DNA of 51,427 bases from positions 1-51,427 of the forward strand of contig CALZUQ010000015.1 of assembly GCA_945829425.1 (NCBI GenBank), written 5' to 3'. A model generated the notes under the pieces. That model was not told the DNA's origin and did no database searches. It worked only from the letters and a program-made list of their open reading frames with translations. The translations under genes were made by a program, and so were the position numbers. The stretch is from an uncultured bacterium. Lineage in GTDB: Bacteria; Bacteroidota; Bacteroidia; Bacteroidales; Bacteroidaceae. This document shows, piece by piece, positions 1 through 7,665 of the stretch. Within the stretch, counting starts at the first letter, position 1. Each line of letters opens with the position of its first letter.

Positions 1-321
1 AATTCCCACCGTCAATAATTCGGTAATTAAGGGTTGACGTTTTGTCATATTTCCGATTTCTCTCTGGCGCATACTGCCAGTTATTGCCTTGCGGCTTCCT
101 CCTCCTTGCAAGGCATAGCCAAAGCAAGCTTTGTCTCTGCTCTTGCTTCGAGCGTCGGTTCTCAGTCACGATGCCCGCATCGGTCAATGGTCTTTACACC
201 CCCTTCGGTTCCCCCGTTTCCCGGGGGACAGAAACCTTCTAAAACTGACACTCTGCCCTCAGAGATCAATCGGAAATATGTCAAAGCGAATTAATAGAAC
301 CCACCTAAAAATTTTACGCTT
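1..321. other. Gene-free leader with an inverted-repeat element
   Basis: I see no convincing gene here; the open frames lack a plausible start and family resemblance. An inverted repeat of 18 bases (17 matching) lies at 41-58 and 268-285, and the similarity continues weakly inward, so the piece of about 245 bases looks like a small non-autonomous element. A GC-rich hairpin sits inside it (arms 210-216 and 222-228, TCCCCCG against CGGGGGA). The function is unknown. Confidence 0.45.
41..285. repeat. Candidate MITE-like element with 18-base inverted ends
   Basis: The left end (41-58, core CATATTTCCGATT) and the right end (268-285) are reverse complements with one mismatch. The interior is GC-richer than the flanks and codes for nothing recognisable. 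I see no target-site duplication. A decayed insertion or a structured intergenic repeat are both possible. Confidence 0.4.
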
Positions 322-703
322 ATGAAAAGACTCGTTTTTACTTTATGTAGCTTTTTGACTACAATGCTGGCACTTGCCAACGCTGATGTTACGGTGAGCC
401 TCAGCGGCGTGAAGAATGGCGACAACGTGACATTGTCTGTCAGTTCAAACGCCTTCATGAAGAAAATAAACGCCATAGCCGACGGCGATTATGTCTTCAC
501 CGACGTGCCCGTGGGCAAACATGTCATCTGACATCGAGAGTCCTTCCGCCTCCATAGCTTCCGGCTCGACGATACTGAAAGGCTCAAGTATATACAACAC
601 TCTCGGCCAGCGCGTCAACAGAGTGAGCCGCAACGGCATCTTCATACATAACGGAAAGAAGGTGCTGATAAGAAATAGGATAAATACCTATAACATGAGG
701 TGA
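322..703 (+). pseudogene. Decayed secreted protein with Por-type C-terminal tail
   Basis: The first part (322-531) starts with a clear signal peptide (KRLVFTLCSFLTTMLALANA) and about 45 residues of beta-rich sequence, then hits a stop. The remainder continues in the next frame to 703 and ends with a segment of the kind IYNTLGQRV...GIFIHNGKKVLI. That pattern resembles the C-terminal sorting tail of many secreted Prevotella and Porphyromonas proteins. Signal and tail together, but in two frames and with almost no body between them, point to an internal deletion plus a frameshift. A strong terminator follows directly at 714. It could instead be two short genes, but the second has no signal of its own. 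The original function cannot be told. Confidence 0.55.
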
Positions 704-713
704 TTATTTAATT

Positions 714-752
714 AAGGTGTCCAAAGCTTGAACGGCTTTGGACACCTTTTTA
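714..752 (+). terminator. Rho-independent terminator after the broken gene
   Basis: A perfect 14-bp stem (714-727 with 735-748, AAGGTGTCCAAAGC and its complement), a 7-base loop and a T run follow. It closes transcription of the pseudogene and separates it from the operon that starts near 1386. Confidence 0.85.
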
Positions 753-781
753 ATAATTGTTGCTGCTAAGGCTATTTCCTG

Positions 782-846
782 GAGAATATATACTTACTTT
801 GCCTGAGAATATATACTTACTTTGCCTGAGAAGTATATCTTCTTTG
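782..846. repeat. 23-base tandem repeat, two and a part copies
   Basis: Copies at 782-804 and 805-827 are identical (core ATATATACTTACTTTGCCT). A third, degenerate start follows at 828. There are too few copies and no spacers, so this is not a CRISPR array. It may be a binding site or simple replication slippage. Confidence 0.75.
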
Positions 847-933
847 AAAAATAAGTATTATCACAGTTTCTTTAATGATATGGTGCGCTGCCCCCAAAAA
901 CAGATAATCCGGAGAATGATGGAACCATCATAA

Positions 934-1260
934 AAACGTTATTGCAAAGTAACGGGTAACAGGTAACACTTTGGAGAGATTTGTATGTTTGAGTATAAAG
1001 ATCATGGGTTTTTACACACATTCGACAAGGAAGATTTCGGCGAGAAAACAGAGCCAAGCAGAAGTCTCTTGTTTGTCTTATATGAGTCCTAAATGCCTCC
1101 TAATTGACTCTTATTCGGAAATAGGATGTTTTTTGTTGTACAGACAACATTCTCACACCATAGATGCCACCTTTTGGAATGATGAAGGAAAGTGTTCAGA
1201 AAGAAGGCAGTTTTCTGCCGTATAGCGTTACCTGTTACCCGTTACCTTGCATTAACGTTT
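934..1260. repeat. Candidate MITE, 327 bases with 37-base inverted ends
   Basis: Arms 934-970 and 1224-1260 are reverse complements with about four mismatches. The core is GTTACCTGTTACCCGTTAC, itself built from a 7-base motif (GTAACnn). No transposase lies inside. Paired long ends around a short non-coding body are what a miniature inverted-repeat transposable element looks like. A large RNA hairpin is the alternative. Confidence 0.55.
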
Positions 1261-1348
1261 CAATTACAGCATTGCCAATTCTGTGAGAACACCTACTACG
1301 ACTATCCTTCCAAGTCATATTTTTTAAAAATTATGAACCATTATGAAC

Positions 1349-1379
1349 TTGCGTGATTCAAAAAAAATTCCTATCTTTG
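1349..1379 (+). promoter_or_regulatory. Bacteroidetes-type promoter of the surface/kinase operon
   Basis: A TTG at 1349-1351 and TATCTTTG at 1372-1379 are spaced about 20 bases apart, the classic -33/-7 arrangement. The predicted transcript start near 1386 rules out the upstream ATG at 1353 and supports translation from 1395 or, more likely, 1416. Confidence 0.75.
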
Positions 1380-1415
1380 CAGCATTATAGTAATATGACC
1401 AGAAACGAAGAAACA

Positions 1416-4400
1416 ATGAACATCAAACATACGCTTACAAAGGCTTGGATGTCGCTATGTATCGTGGCTTGTACATTGGGCGGAATCCTTGCCGCATGTT
1501 CTGACAATACAGACTCTTTGGGCGACGGCACTACTGCGAGCCGTATGAAGATAGAACTTACCGGCAACATTGAGCAGGTTGCAGTGACGAGAGTCAACGA
1601 CAATGGCTTCGCTGACGGCGACGTAATGGGAGTATATGTCGTAGATTATGACGGCAGCACTCCCGGAACGCTCAAGACGAGTGGCAATCGTGGTGACAAC
1701 GTGCGACATGTCTTTGATGCGGCAAACAATAAATGGAATGCGGCCTATGACGTGTTCTGGAAAGACAAGCACACCCACATCGACGTGTATGGTTACTACC
1801 CGATAGGAAGTCCTGAGAGCATTGACAATTACAGCTTCACCGTGCAACAAGACCAAAGCAAGCCTACGGAAGGAGGCACCATGGGCGGCTACGAGGCCAG
1901 CGACTTCCTATGGGGAAAGGCTGAGGACGTGGCTCCCACTACAAACATTATACGCCTGTCGATGTTTCACCGCATGGCAAACGCACACGTCACTCTCGTC
2001 GAAGGCACAGGCTTTGGCGACGGCGAGTGGGCCTCGACCGAGAAGCATGTGACGGTGACAAATGTGGTGCGCGAGGCAAGCATCAACCTCGCCGACGGCA
2101 CCATAAGGACAAATGGCGACGTGGAGAACAAAGCCACCATACCGGCACGGGTAGGCGACGAGTGGCGAGCCATCGTCGTGCCGCAGACAGTGGCGGCAGG
2201 ACTCACACTGTTCAGCATCACCATAGGCGGCATACCGTATAAATTCAGCAAATACGAAGCATTTACATATCAGGCAGGCAAGATGTCGAACTTCACCATA
2301 AGAGTGAACAAGAGAGCCCCAAGCGGACAGTATGCGCTCACCGTCGTCAGCGAGAGCATCACGGCATGGGAAAACGACCTCGTGAGCCATGATGCCACAG
2401 CAAAGGAGTATGTCGTCATTCATTCTACAGCCGGACACCTGAAAGAGTCAATAGCTAAGGTGGGAAAGGATTACAAAAAGGTGAAGAACCTAAAAATTAC
2501 GGGACAGATAAATGCTACGGACTTCTTAATGATGAGAGACAGTATGCCGAGTCTTACGGCACTCAACTTGAAGAATGTTAGAATCAAGGCGGGCTATGAC
2601 AATAATGTTGCCCCCGGATATGAGCCTGTATATGGTGAGGATGACGAAATACCATATTGTGCATTTTTTAAGAAGACGGGACTTAACTATTTTGTTTTTC
2701 CCGATACGCTAAAGAAAATTAAGGCGAGCGCCCTGGGTGAGTCAGGAATATCAGGTTCGTTGATTATTCCAGAGGGAGTAGAAGAAATTGAATTTGGTGC
2801 TTTTGGAGCTTGCAAGGGATTGACCGGCACGTTATCTTTGCCTTCTACTCTGAAAAGAATAACAGGACAGAATGCTTTTGTATATGACCAATTTACATGT
2901 GAATTGGTTCTGCCTGAAGGATTGGAAGAGATTGGCATACAAGCATTTCTCGGTTGTACGGGGTTATACGGAAGCTTGCGGTTGCCCGAGACACTGAAGT
3001 ATATCGGTTCGGGAGCCTTCAAAGACTGTCATAATCTTACCGGCGACCTCGAAATTCCACAGAACATCCAAAAAATTTATCCCGGCACATTCTATAACTG
3101 TTCATTTGGAGGAAACCTCAAGCTTCACGACGGCATTGTTTCAATTGGTGGTGACGCCTTTTCAAGTTGTTTCTTCAAAGGAGAACTTATTTTGCCCAAG
3201 GACCTCGTGACCATTGAAAACGGAGTGTTCTACAACAATGATTTCTCCGGTGAGCTTAAGCTGCCTTCCAAAATTGTCAGCATCGGTGACAGGGCTTTTG
3301 CTTATAACTGGCGACTTATGGGAACACTCGTGTTTCCCGAAGATGTGATTTCCATCGGTGCCGGAGCCTTTGCACATTGCCGCAGCATAGAGGGGCTTGT
3401 GTTCCCCGAAGGTTTGGAAAACATACGTTACGAGGATAGTTATTACGAAGACGGCGGTGCATTCCAAGGCTGCTACGGCATAGGCAGCATCGTATGCAAA
3501 GGTGGGATGCCTCCATACGTTCAGCCAGGTGCCTTCAACGGAGTGGCTAAGGACAACTTCACGCTCGAAGTGCCTGAAAGTGCCATACATCAATATCAGG
3601 CGGCTGCCGGTTGGTGCGACTTCAAACGCATTGCCGCCCACCACGAACTGGTGTGCCGGCCTTCTACGGCTTGCGCACTCACCACGGAACACAGGCAGAC
3701 TCTCGTCATTAACGCCGAAGGCGAATGGGAGGTAAAGAGCAAGCCCGAGTGGTGTGAACTCTCGAAGACCTCCGGCAACCAAAAGACCGAACTGACGCTA
3801 ACCATAAAGCAGATGGCAAAAGGCGCAGGCAACCGCGAGGGAGAAATCGTCTTCCGCCTGAAAGGCAAAGACTATACCCACACATGCATGGTGAGGCAAA
3901 GAGACTGTCAGTATGACGAAGACCAATGGCTCGACCTGCAGACAGCCACCAAGGGCAATGGCGGCGGCATTAACATCGTATTTCTCGGCGACGGTTATGA
4001 CGCCACGGACATTGCCTCTGGCCAATATCTCAAGGACATGCAGGACGGCATGGAGCATTTCTTCGGCATAGAGCCATACAAGACCTACCGTGACTACTTC
4101 AACGTATCGACAGCCTTTGCCCTCTCGACAGAGAGTGGCGTGGGTACTGTCAATACCATACGCTACAACCGTTTCAACACAACGTTTACGGGCGGTGTAG
4201 GACTGAACTGCGACTACGACGAGATGTTCTCCTACGTTCTGAGAAATCCAAGTGTGAACACCTCAAACCTCTGTCAGACACTTATCGTCGTCATACCAAA
4301 CAGCACTGACTATGGCGGCATAACACAGATGTGGGAGGACGGCTCTGCCATCGCATTCTGTCCTAAGAGCACATACGGCTATCCCTTCGACTCCCGCGGC

Positions 4401-4916
4401 GTGATGCAACATGAGGCAGGAGGACACGGCTTCGGAAAGCTCGGCGACGAGTATATATACCACAATACCTTCATCGACGCCTGCGGATGCACTTGCTGCG
4501 GACATGTCGATGCCGTGGTCGCCGCACAGTCATTAGGGTGGTATCAGAACATCTCCGTCACGGGGAAGATGCACCAGGTGCCATGGTCACACCTCATCTT
4601 CGACGGTCGCTACTCAGACATCGTGGACATCTACGAGGGTGCGTTCATGCACAACCGAGGCGTATTCCGCTCAGAACAGAATTCATGCATGAACAACGAC
4701 ATACCTTATTACAACACCATCTCACGCGAGGCCATAGTGAAACGCATCAAGGCGTATGCCGGAGAGGAGTATTCGTATGAAGACTTTGTGAAAAACGACA
4801 AACGCGATGCAGGAACTATGAGCACAAGGTCGGTAGGCACATTCACCGGTTCGTCGGTTCATTCACGCCAGTTGCCGCCTACTATCCACAAGGGAAGACC
4901 GATAATGAAATTGTAA
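1416..4916 (+). CDS. Fimbrillin/LRR/BACON lipoprotein with M64 peptidase domain
   Basis: A predicted surface lipoprotein of 1166 residues. The chosen start gives a lipobox with Cys28 (ILAAC); the longer start at 1353 lies upstream of the promoter. Order of parts: an Mfa/fimbrillin-like N-terminal region (about 35-300), BspA-type LRR_5 repeats (about 375-740), a BACON-like beta domain (about 741-830), then a peptidase M64 (IgA-peptidase family) domain. The latter carries the metal site HEAGGHGFGKLGDEY at 999-1013. The spacing there is HExxxH, one residue longer than the usual HExxH. The family includes zinc endopeptidases that cut immunoglobulin A. Adhesion through the LRRs plus proteolysis of a host or dietary glycoprotein is inference. 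It is the first gene of a seven-gene operon, 13 bases before the next. Confidence 0.85.
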   Translation: MNIKHTLTKAWMSLCIVACTLGGILAACSDNTDSLGDGTTASRMKIELTGNIEQVAVTRVNDNGFADGDVMGVYVVDYDGSTPGTLKTSGNRGDNVRHVFDAANNKWNAAYDVFWKDKHTHIDVYGYYPIGSPESIDNYSFTVQQDQSKPTEGGTMGGYEASDFLWGKAEDVAPTTNIIRLSMFHRMANAHVTLVEGTGFGDGEWASTEKHVTVTNVVREASINLADGTIRTNGDVENKATIPARVGDEWRAIVVPQTVAAGLTLFSITIGGIPYKFSKYEAFTYQAGKMSNFTIRVNKRAPSGQYALTVVSESITAWENDLVSHDATAKEYVVIHSTAGHLKESIAKVGKDYKKVKNLKITGQINATDFLMMRDSMPSLTALNLKNVRIKAGYDNNVAPGYEPVYGEDDEIPYCAFFKKTGLNYFVFPDTLKKIKASALGESGISGSLIIPEGVEEIEFGAFGACKGLTGTLSLPSTLKRITGQNAFVYDQFTCELVLPEGLEEIGIQAFLGCTGLYGSLRLPETLKYIGSGAFKDCHNLTGDLEIPQNIQKIYPGTFYNCSFGGNLKLHDGIVSIGGDAFSSCFFKGELILPKDLVTIENGVFYNNDFSGELKLPSKIVSIGDRAFAYNWRLMGTLVFPEDVISIGAGAFAHCRSIEGLVFPEGLENIRYEDSYYEDGGAFQGCYGIGSIVCKGGMPPYVQPGAFNGVAKDNFTLEVPESAIHQYQAAAGWCDFKRIAAHHELVCRPSTACALTTEHRQTLVINAEGEWEVKSKPEWCELSKTSGNQKTELTLTIKQMAKGAGNREGEIVFRLKGKDYTHTCMVRQRDCQYDEDQWLDLQTATKGNGGGINIVFLGDGYDATDIASGQYLKDMQDGMEHFFGIEPYKTYRDYFNVSTAFALSTESGVGTVNTIRYNRFNTTFTGGVGLNCDYDEMFSYVLRNPSVNTSNLCQTLIVVIPNSTDYGGITQMWEDGSAIAFCPKSTYGYPFDSRGVMQHEAGGHGFGKLGDEYIYHNTFIDACGCTCCGHVDAVVAAQSLGWYQNISVTGKMHQVPWSHLIFDGRYSDIVDIYEGAFMHNRGVFRSEQNSCMNNDIPYYNTISREAIVKRIKAYAGEEYSYEDFVKNDKRDAGTMSTRSVGTFTGSSVHSRQLPPTIHKGRPIMKL

Positions 4917-4929
4917 AAATCAGATAATT

Positions 4930-5814
4930 ATGGGAAGACTAATATCATATATATGTATAACACTGTCGTTATTAGGACTTGCCTCCTGCTCAAATGACGA
5001 CTCTACGGGAGCCCCGAAGAACGCAAAGGAGACTCCAATGACCTTTGAGGTCAGACATCCGGGACAAACAAGGGCTACAGCAACTGACTTTGAGGAAGGA
5101 GACAAAATAGGCCTCTATGTGGCTGACGAGGTGAAGGAACTGGAACTGTCGGGCAACCTTGTCAACAACGAACCCTTGACGCTGGCGTCCGACACATGGT
5201 CGGGCAGACACCCTCTCTTTTGGGACGAAGGCCGCTACAACGCCTATGCCTACTATCCATACCAAGACATCGTGTCGATAGAAGACCAGCCTTTTGCAGT
5301 GGCTACCGACCAGACAACAGCAGAAGCGGCAGGACGTCTCAGCGGATACGAGGCGAGCGACATGCTCTTTGCCATGACAACGGGTGTGGAAGCACGCCAA
5401 GAGCCTGTCACGCTCTGTTTCAAGCACGTCATGAGCCGGCTTACCATAAGGCTAATAAAAGGTGAGGACTTCGAAGGCGACATGCCTCGCAATGCTGAGG
5501 TCTTCGTCCACAATACCGTCACCACTGCCACAATAGACCTCTCTGCCGGCATTGTCACACGCGCGACCAACGGCACAAGGCATACCATAAAGGCGCGCCA
5601 GGAAGGCGACAACCAGTTTGGAGCCATCATCGTTCCGCAGCGCATAGACAACCGCATGCCGCTGATTGAGGTGGTGATGAAAGGCGTGAGCTATCTCTAC
5701 GAGAGCAAGTTCGTGTTCAAGACCGGCGTCAACCATCTCGTCAACCTTGTCATAAGCAGTAATCCCGAACAGGTGTCGGTAGGGATAGGAGGAGAGATAG
5801 AGAACTGGGAGTAG
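4930..5814 (+). CDS. Fimbrillin-like (Mfa-type) lipoprotein
   Basis: 294 residues with a lipoprotein signal ending in LASC (Cys20). The body resembles the N-terminal fimbrillin-like part of the preceding gene: both have a YNAYAYYPYQ or VYGYYPIG-type segment, then GYEASDFLW or GYEASDMLF, then a FKHVMSRL or FHRMANAH-type strand. That points to duplication inside the operon. Mfa/fimbrillin proteins form or tip fimbriae, or sit as monomeric surface lipoproteins; without a fimbrial anchor or usher-like neighbour the second seems likelier here. It lacks LRR and peptidase domains. It starts 13 bases after the previous stop. Confidence 0.8.
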   Translation: MGRLISYICITLSLLGLASCSNDDSTGAPKNAKETPMTFEVRHPGQTRATATDFEEGDKIGLYVADEVKELELSGNLVNNEPLTLASDTWSGRHPLFWDEGRYNAYAYYPYQDIVSIEDQPFAVATDQTTAEAAGRLSGYEASDMLFAMTTGVEARQEPVTLCFKHVMSRLTIRLIKGEDFEGDMPRNAEVFVHNTVTTATIDLSAGIVTRATNGTRHTIKARQEGDNQFGAIIVPQRIDNRMPLIEVVMKGVSYLYESKFVFKTGVNHLVNLVISSNPEQVSVGIGGEIENWE

Positions 5815-5851
5815 GGGAGGAGAGTTTCCTTGAGAAAAGCGAGAAAGACGT

Positions 5852-6685
5852 ATGATAAGACGAATGATTTATTTCTTGGTTGGGTTGAACCTCCTTCTAC
5901 TTATAGTGGCAGTGACGCTATGGTTGCTGCCCGACCATTCAGCCGACCGTATCACCGTTGACGACACCGTAAGGCAGGAGGTGAGAAGGGTATATGTCGA
6001 CACGGTGGTGAGGATGGAAAACAGCCACGTCATCAACGTCAACCGGACGGACATCGACAACAGCACGCCACAGGAAAAAAGGCAAACCGACAAGCACAGA
6101 GCAACGTCGAGGGAGATAAGCACAGACATCAGACAGATAGCCAAAGGCAGCCCCTTCTACCACGAGGCAAAAAAAGTTATGGAGGGAAAACTTGAAGAGG
6201 GTGACGCTGCAAACAGGAAGATGATTCTCAACTACTGCGAACACCTGCGCATGTCGTACAACACAAAGGACATTGACTTCATTAGGCAGGTCATGAGCGA
6301 CAAGGCGTTGATTATTGTGGGCAACGTGGTGAAAAAGTACGATTCCTCATCGACCATAGAAGGCGACGAACGCGTCACGTTCAGTCTTAAGACTAAGGCG
6401 GAATACGTGGCACGACTCGAAAGGGTGTTTGCCCAAAACAAAAAAATTGACGTCACGTTCTCCGACTTCCGTATCATGAGGCACCCTACCGTGGCTGGCA
6501 TCTATGGCGTAATCCTACGACAGAAATATACGAGCGACAGATATTCCGACGACGGCTGGCTCTTCCTGCTTTGGGACTTCCGCAACCCGTCGATGCCAGT
6601 CATCCATGTGCGCACATGGCAACCTCACCAGACGGTGGCAAACGACAACGAACTTATCGGAATCAACGATTTCAACCTTGAATGA
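5852..6685 (+). CDS. Membrane-anchored NTF2-like protein
   Basis: 277 residues. An uncleaved N-terminal helix (about 6-26) anchors the protein. A charged, low-complexity linker rich in Asp, Arg and Thr (30-100) follows, then a domain of about 140 residues whose helix/strand order (LRMSYNTKDIDFIRQVMSDKALIIVG at its start, given in part) resembles the NTF2/SnoaL fold. No catalytic residues are evident, so a binding or scaffolding role is more likely. The stop overlaps the next start as ATGA, so the two are probably translated together and may interact. No specific function can be assigned. Confidence 0.7.
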   Translation: MIRRMIYFLVGLNLLLLIVAVTLWLLPDHSADRITVDDTVRQEVRRVYVDTVVRMENSHVINVNRTDIDNSTPQEKRQTDKHRATSREISTDIRQIAKGSPFYHEAKKVMEGKLEEGDAANRKMILNYCEHLRMSYNTKDIDFIRQVMSDKALIIVGNVVKKYDSSSTIEGDERVTFSLKTKAEYVARLERVFAQNKKIDVTFSDFRIMRHPTVAGIYGVILRQKYTSDRYSDDGWLFLLWDFRNPSMPVIHVRTWQPHQTVANDNELIGINDFNLE

Positions 6686-7665
6686 ACAAAAAGACGCGTA
6701 TGAGACAAAAGATCTTGCTTCGCATATTATGGACAGTAATGCTTGTGACAGCAACTGCTTCCTCTGCCATGGCACAGAAGTTTAAGGTGACTTCGTTCAA
6801 GACGTTGAAAAACGACGTGAGTGCTTTCATGTCTCCCGTTTACGACCTCAACGGACAGGCGTGTGCGCTGATACGCGTGGAGGCACCTGCCGACTTTGCC
6901 TTCTCCACACCGTTGGGAATAGTGAAACGGAAAGACGAGGTGGGAGAGATATTGCTTTACGTGCCTAACGGCACAAAGATGATAACAATAAAGCACCCGG
7001 AATGGGGCGTGATGCGCAACTACCGCTTCGAGCAACAACTTGAAAGCCGCATGTGCTACGTGATGAAGATAAGCTTTCCGCAACCTGTCGCCGAAGAGAT
7101 TCACGACACATTGGTCATCACGAAGACACGCATTGACACAATCGTGGTCAAGTCGATGCGACAGCCACTGCCACGTCAGTGGTGGGCGATGGCTACGGTG
7201 TCGGCTTCCGGAGGAAGTTATCCTGTGGGCATAATGCTCGCCACGATGAAACGTCACGGAGTGTTCCTCCACCTCTCCACCGACTTCCGCTCTACGGGCG
7301 ACATACGCGCCGAGGTGGACAAAGACGGCATGCCAACCGACGGTACTCAGGTAATGCCTTACTTCACCGGCAAGAAAAGCCGCTGCAACTATATGATTAC
7401 GGCAGGTCTCACACACCGTCTCTCTTCAAGCCTCACACTAATGGAAGGAGCCGGATATGGAAAGACAGCCACGGCATGGCAGTTGGCTGAGGAGGAAGGT
7501 GGAGGGTATGCCCTCAACAGAGATATGACACGCAAGGGCTTTGCAGCAGAGATGGGACTTGCATGGACAACGGGCAGCAAGGCAGTCATGCTGTCGGTGA
7601 CTACCATTGAGTTCAACAAGTGGCAAGTGAACATCGGTTTTGGCATAAAAATCGGAAAGAAATGA
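6682..7665 (+). CDS. Exported protein with C-terminal beta-rich domain
   Basis: 327 residues with a signal peptide cut after about residue 31 (SSAMA-Q). The first domain (33-130) matches a recurrent Bacteroidia module (pattern GQACALIRVEAP ... VGEILLYVPNGTK ... IKHPEWGVMRNY), which I associate with PEGA-like surface proteins. After a linker, residues 165-327 are alternating strands that end in a run typical of outer-membrane beta structure (VNIGFGIKIGKK). It may sit in or on the outer membrane. Overlap by ATGA with genes on both sides shows tight coupling. A second ATG at 6700 is also a possible start. The function is unknown. Confidence 0.65.
   Translation: MNKKTRMRQKILLRILWTVMLVTATASSAMAQKFKVTSFKTLKNDVSAFMSPVYDLNGQACALIRVEAPADFAFSTPLGIVKRKDEVGEILLYVPNGTKMITIKHPEWGVMRNYRFEQQLESRMCYVMKISFPQPVAEEIHDTLVITKTRIDTIVVKSMRQPLPRQWWAMATVSASGGSYPVGIMLATMKRHGVFLHLSTDFRSTGDIRAEVDKDGMPTDGTQVMPYFTGKKSRCNYMITAGLTHRLSSSLTLMEGAGYGKTATAWQLAEEEGGGYALNRDMTRKGFAAEMGLAWTTGSKAVMLSVTTIEFNKWQVNIGFGIKIGKK

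Larger units (their letters stand above)
704..1415. other. Gene-free stretch: terminator, repeats, promoter
   Basis: No supported gene. It holds the terminator at 714-752, a 23-base tandem repeat at 782-846, an inverted-repeat element at 934-1260 and the operon promoter at 1349-1379. The frame open from 971 to 1225 lies wholly between the arms of the element and resembles nothing I know. Confidence 0.6.

Noticed and set aside
34..294. Open frame of 86 codons in the first inverted-repeat element
   Set aside because: It lies almost wholly between the inverted repeats, has no start signal and resembles no family; the composition reads as non-coding.
782..846. Possible CRISPR remnant
   Set aside because: The units are directly adjacent with no spacers and no cas genes exist in the window.
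971..1225. Open frame of 84 codons inside the 327-base element
   Set aside because: It fits exactly between the arms, has no ribosome site or promoter and no recognisable domain.
1353..1415. Start of the M64 lipoprotein at 1353
   Set aside because: The ATG lies inside the promoter and upstream of the expected transcript start; the lipoprotein signal begins at 1416.
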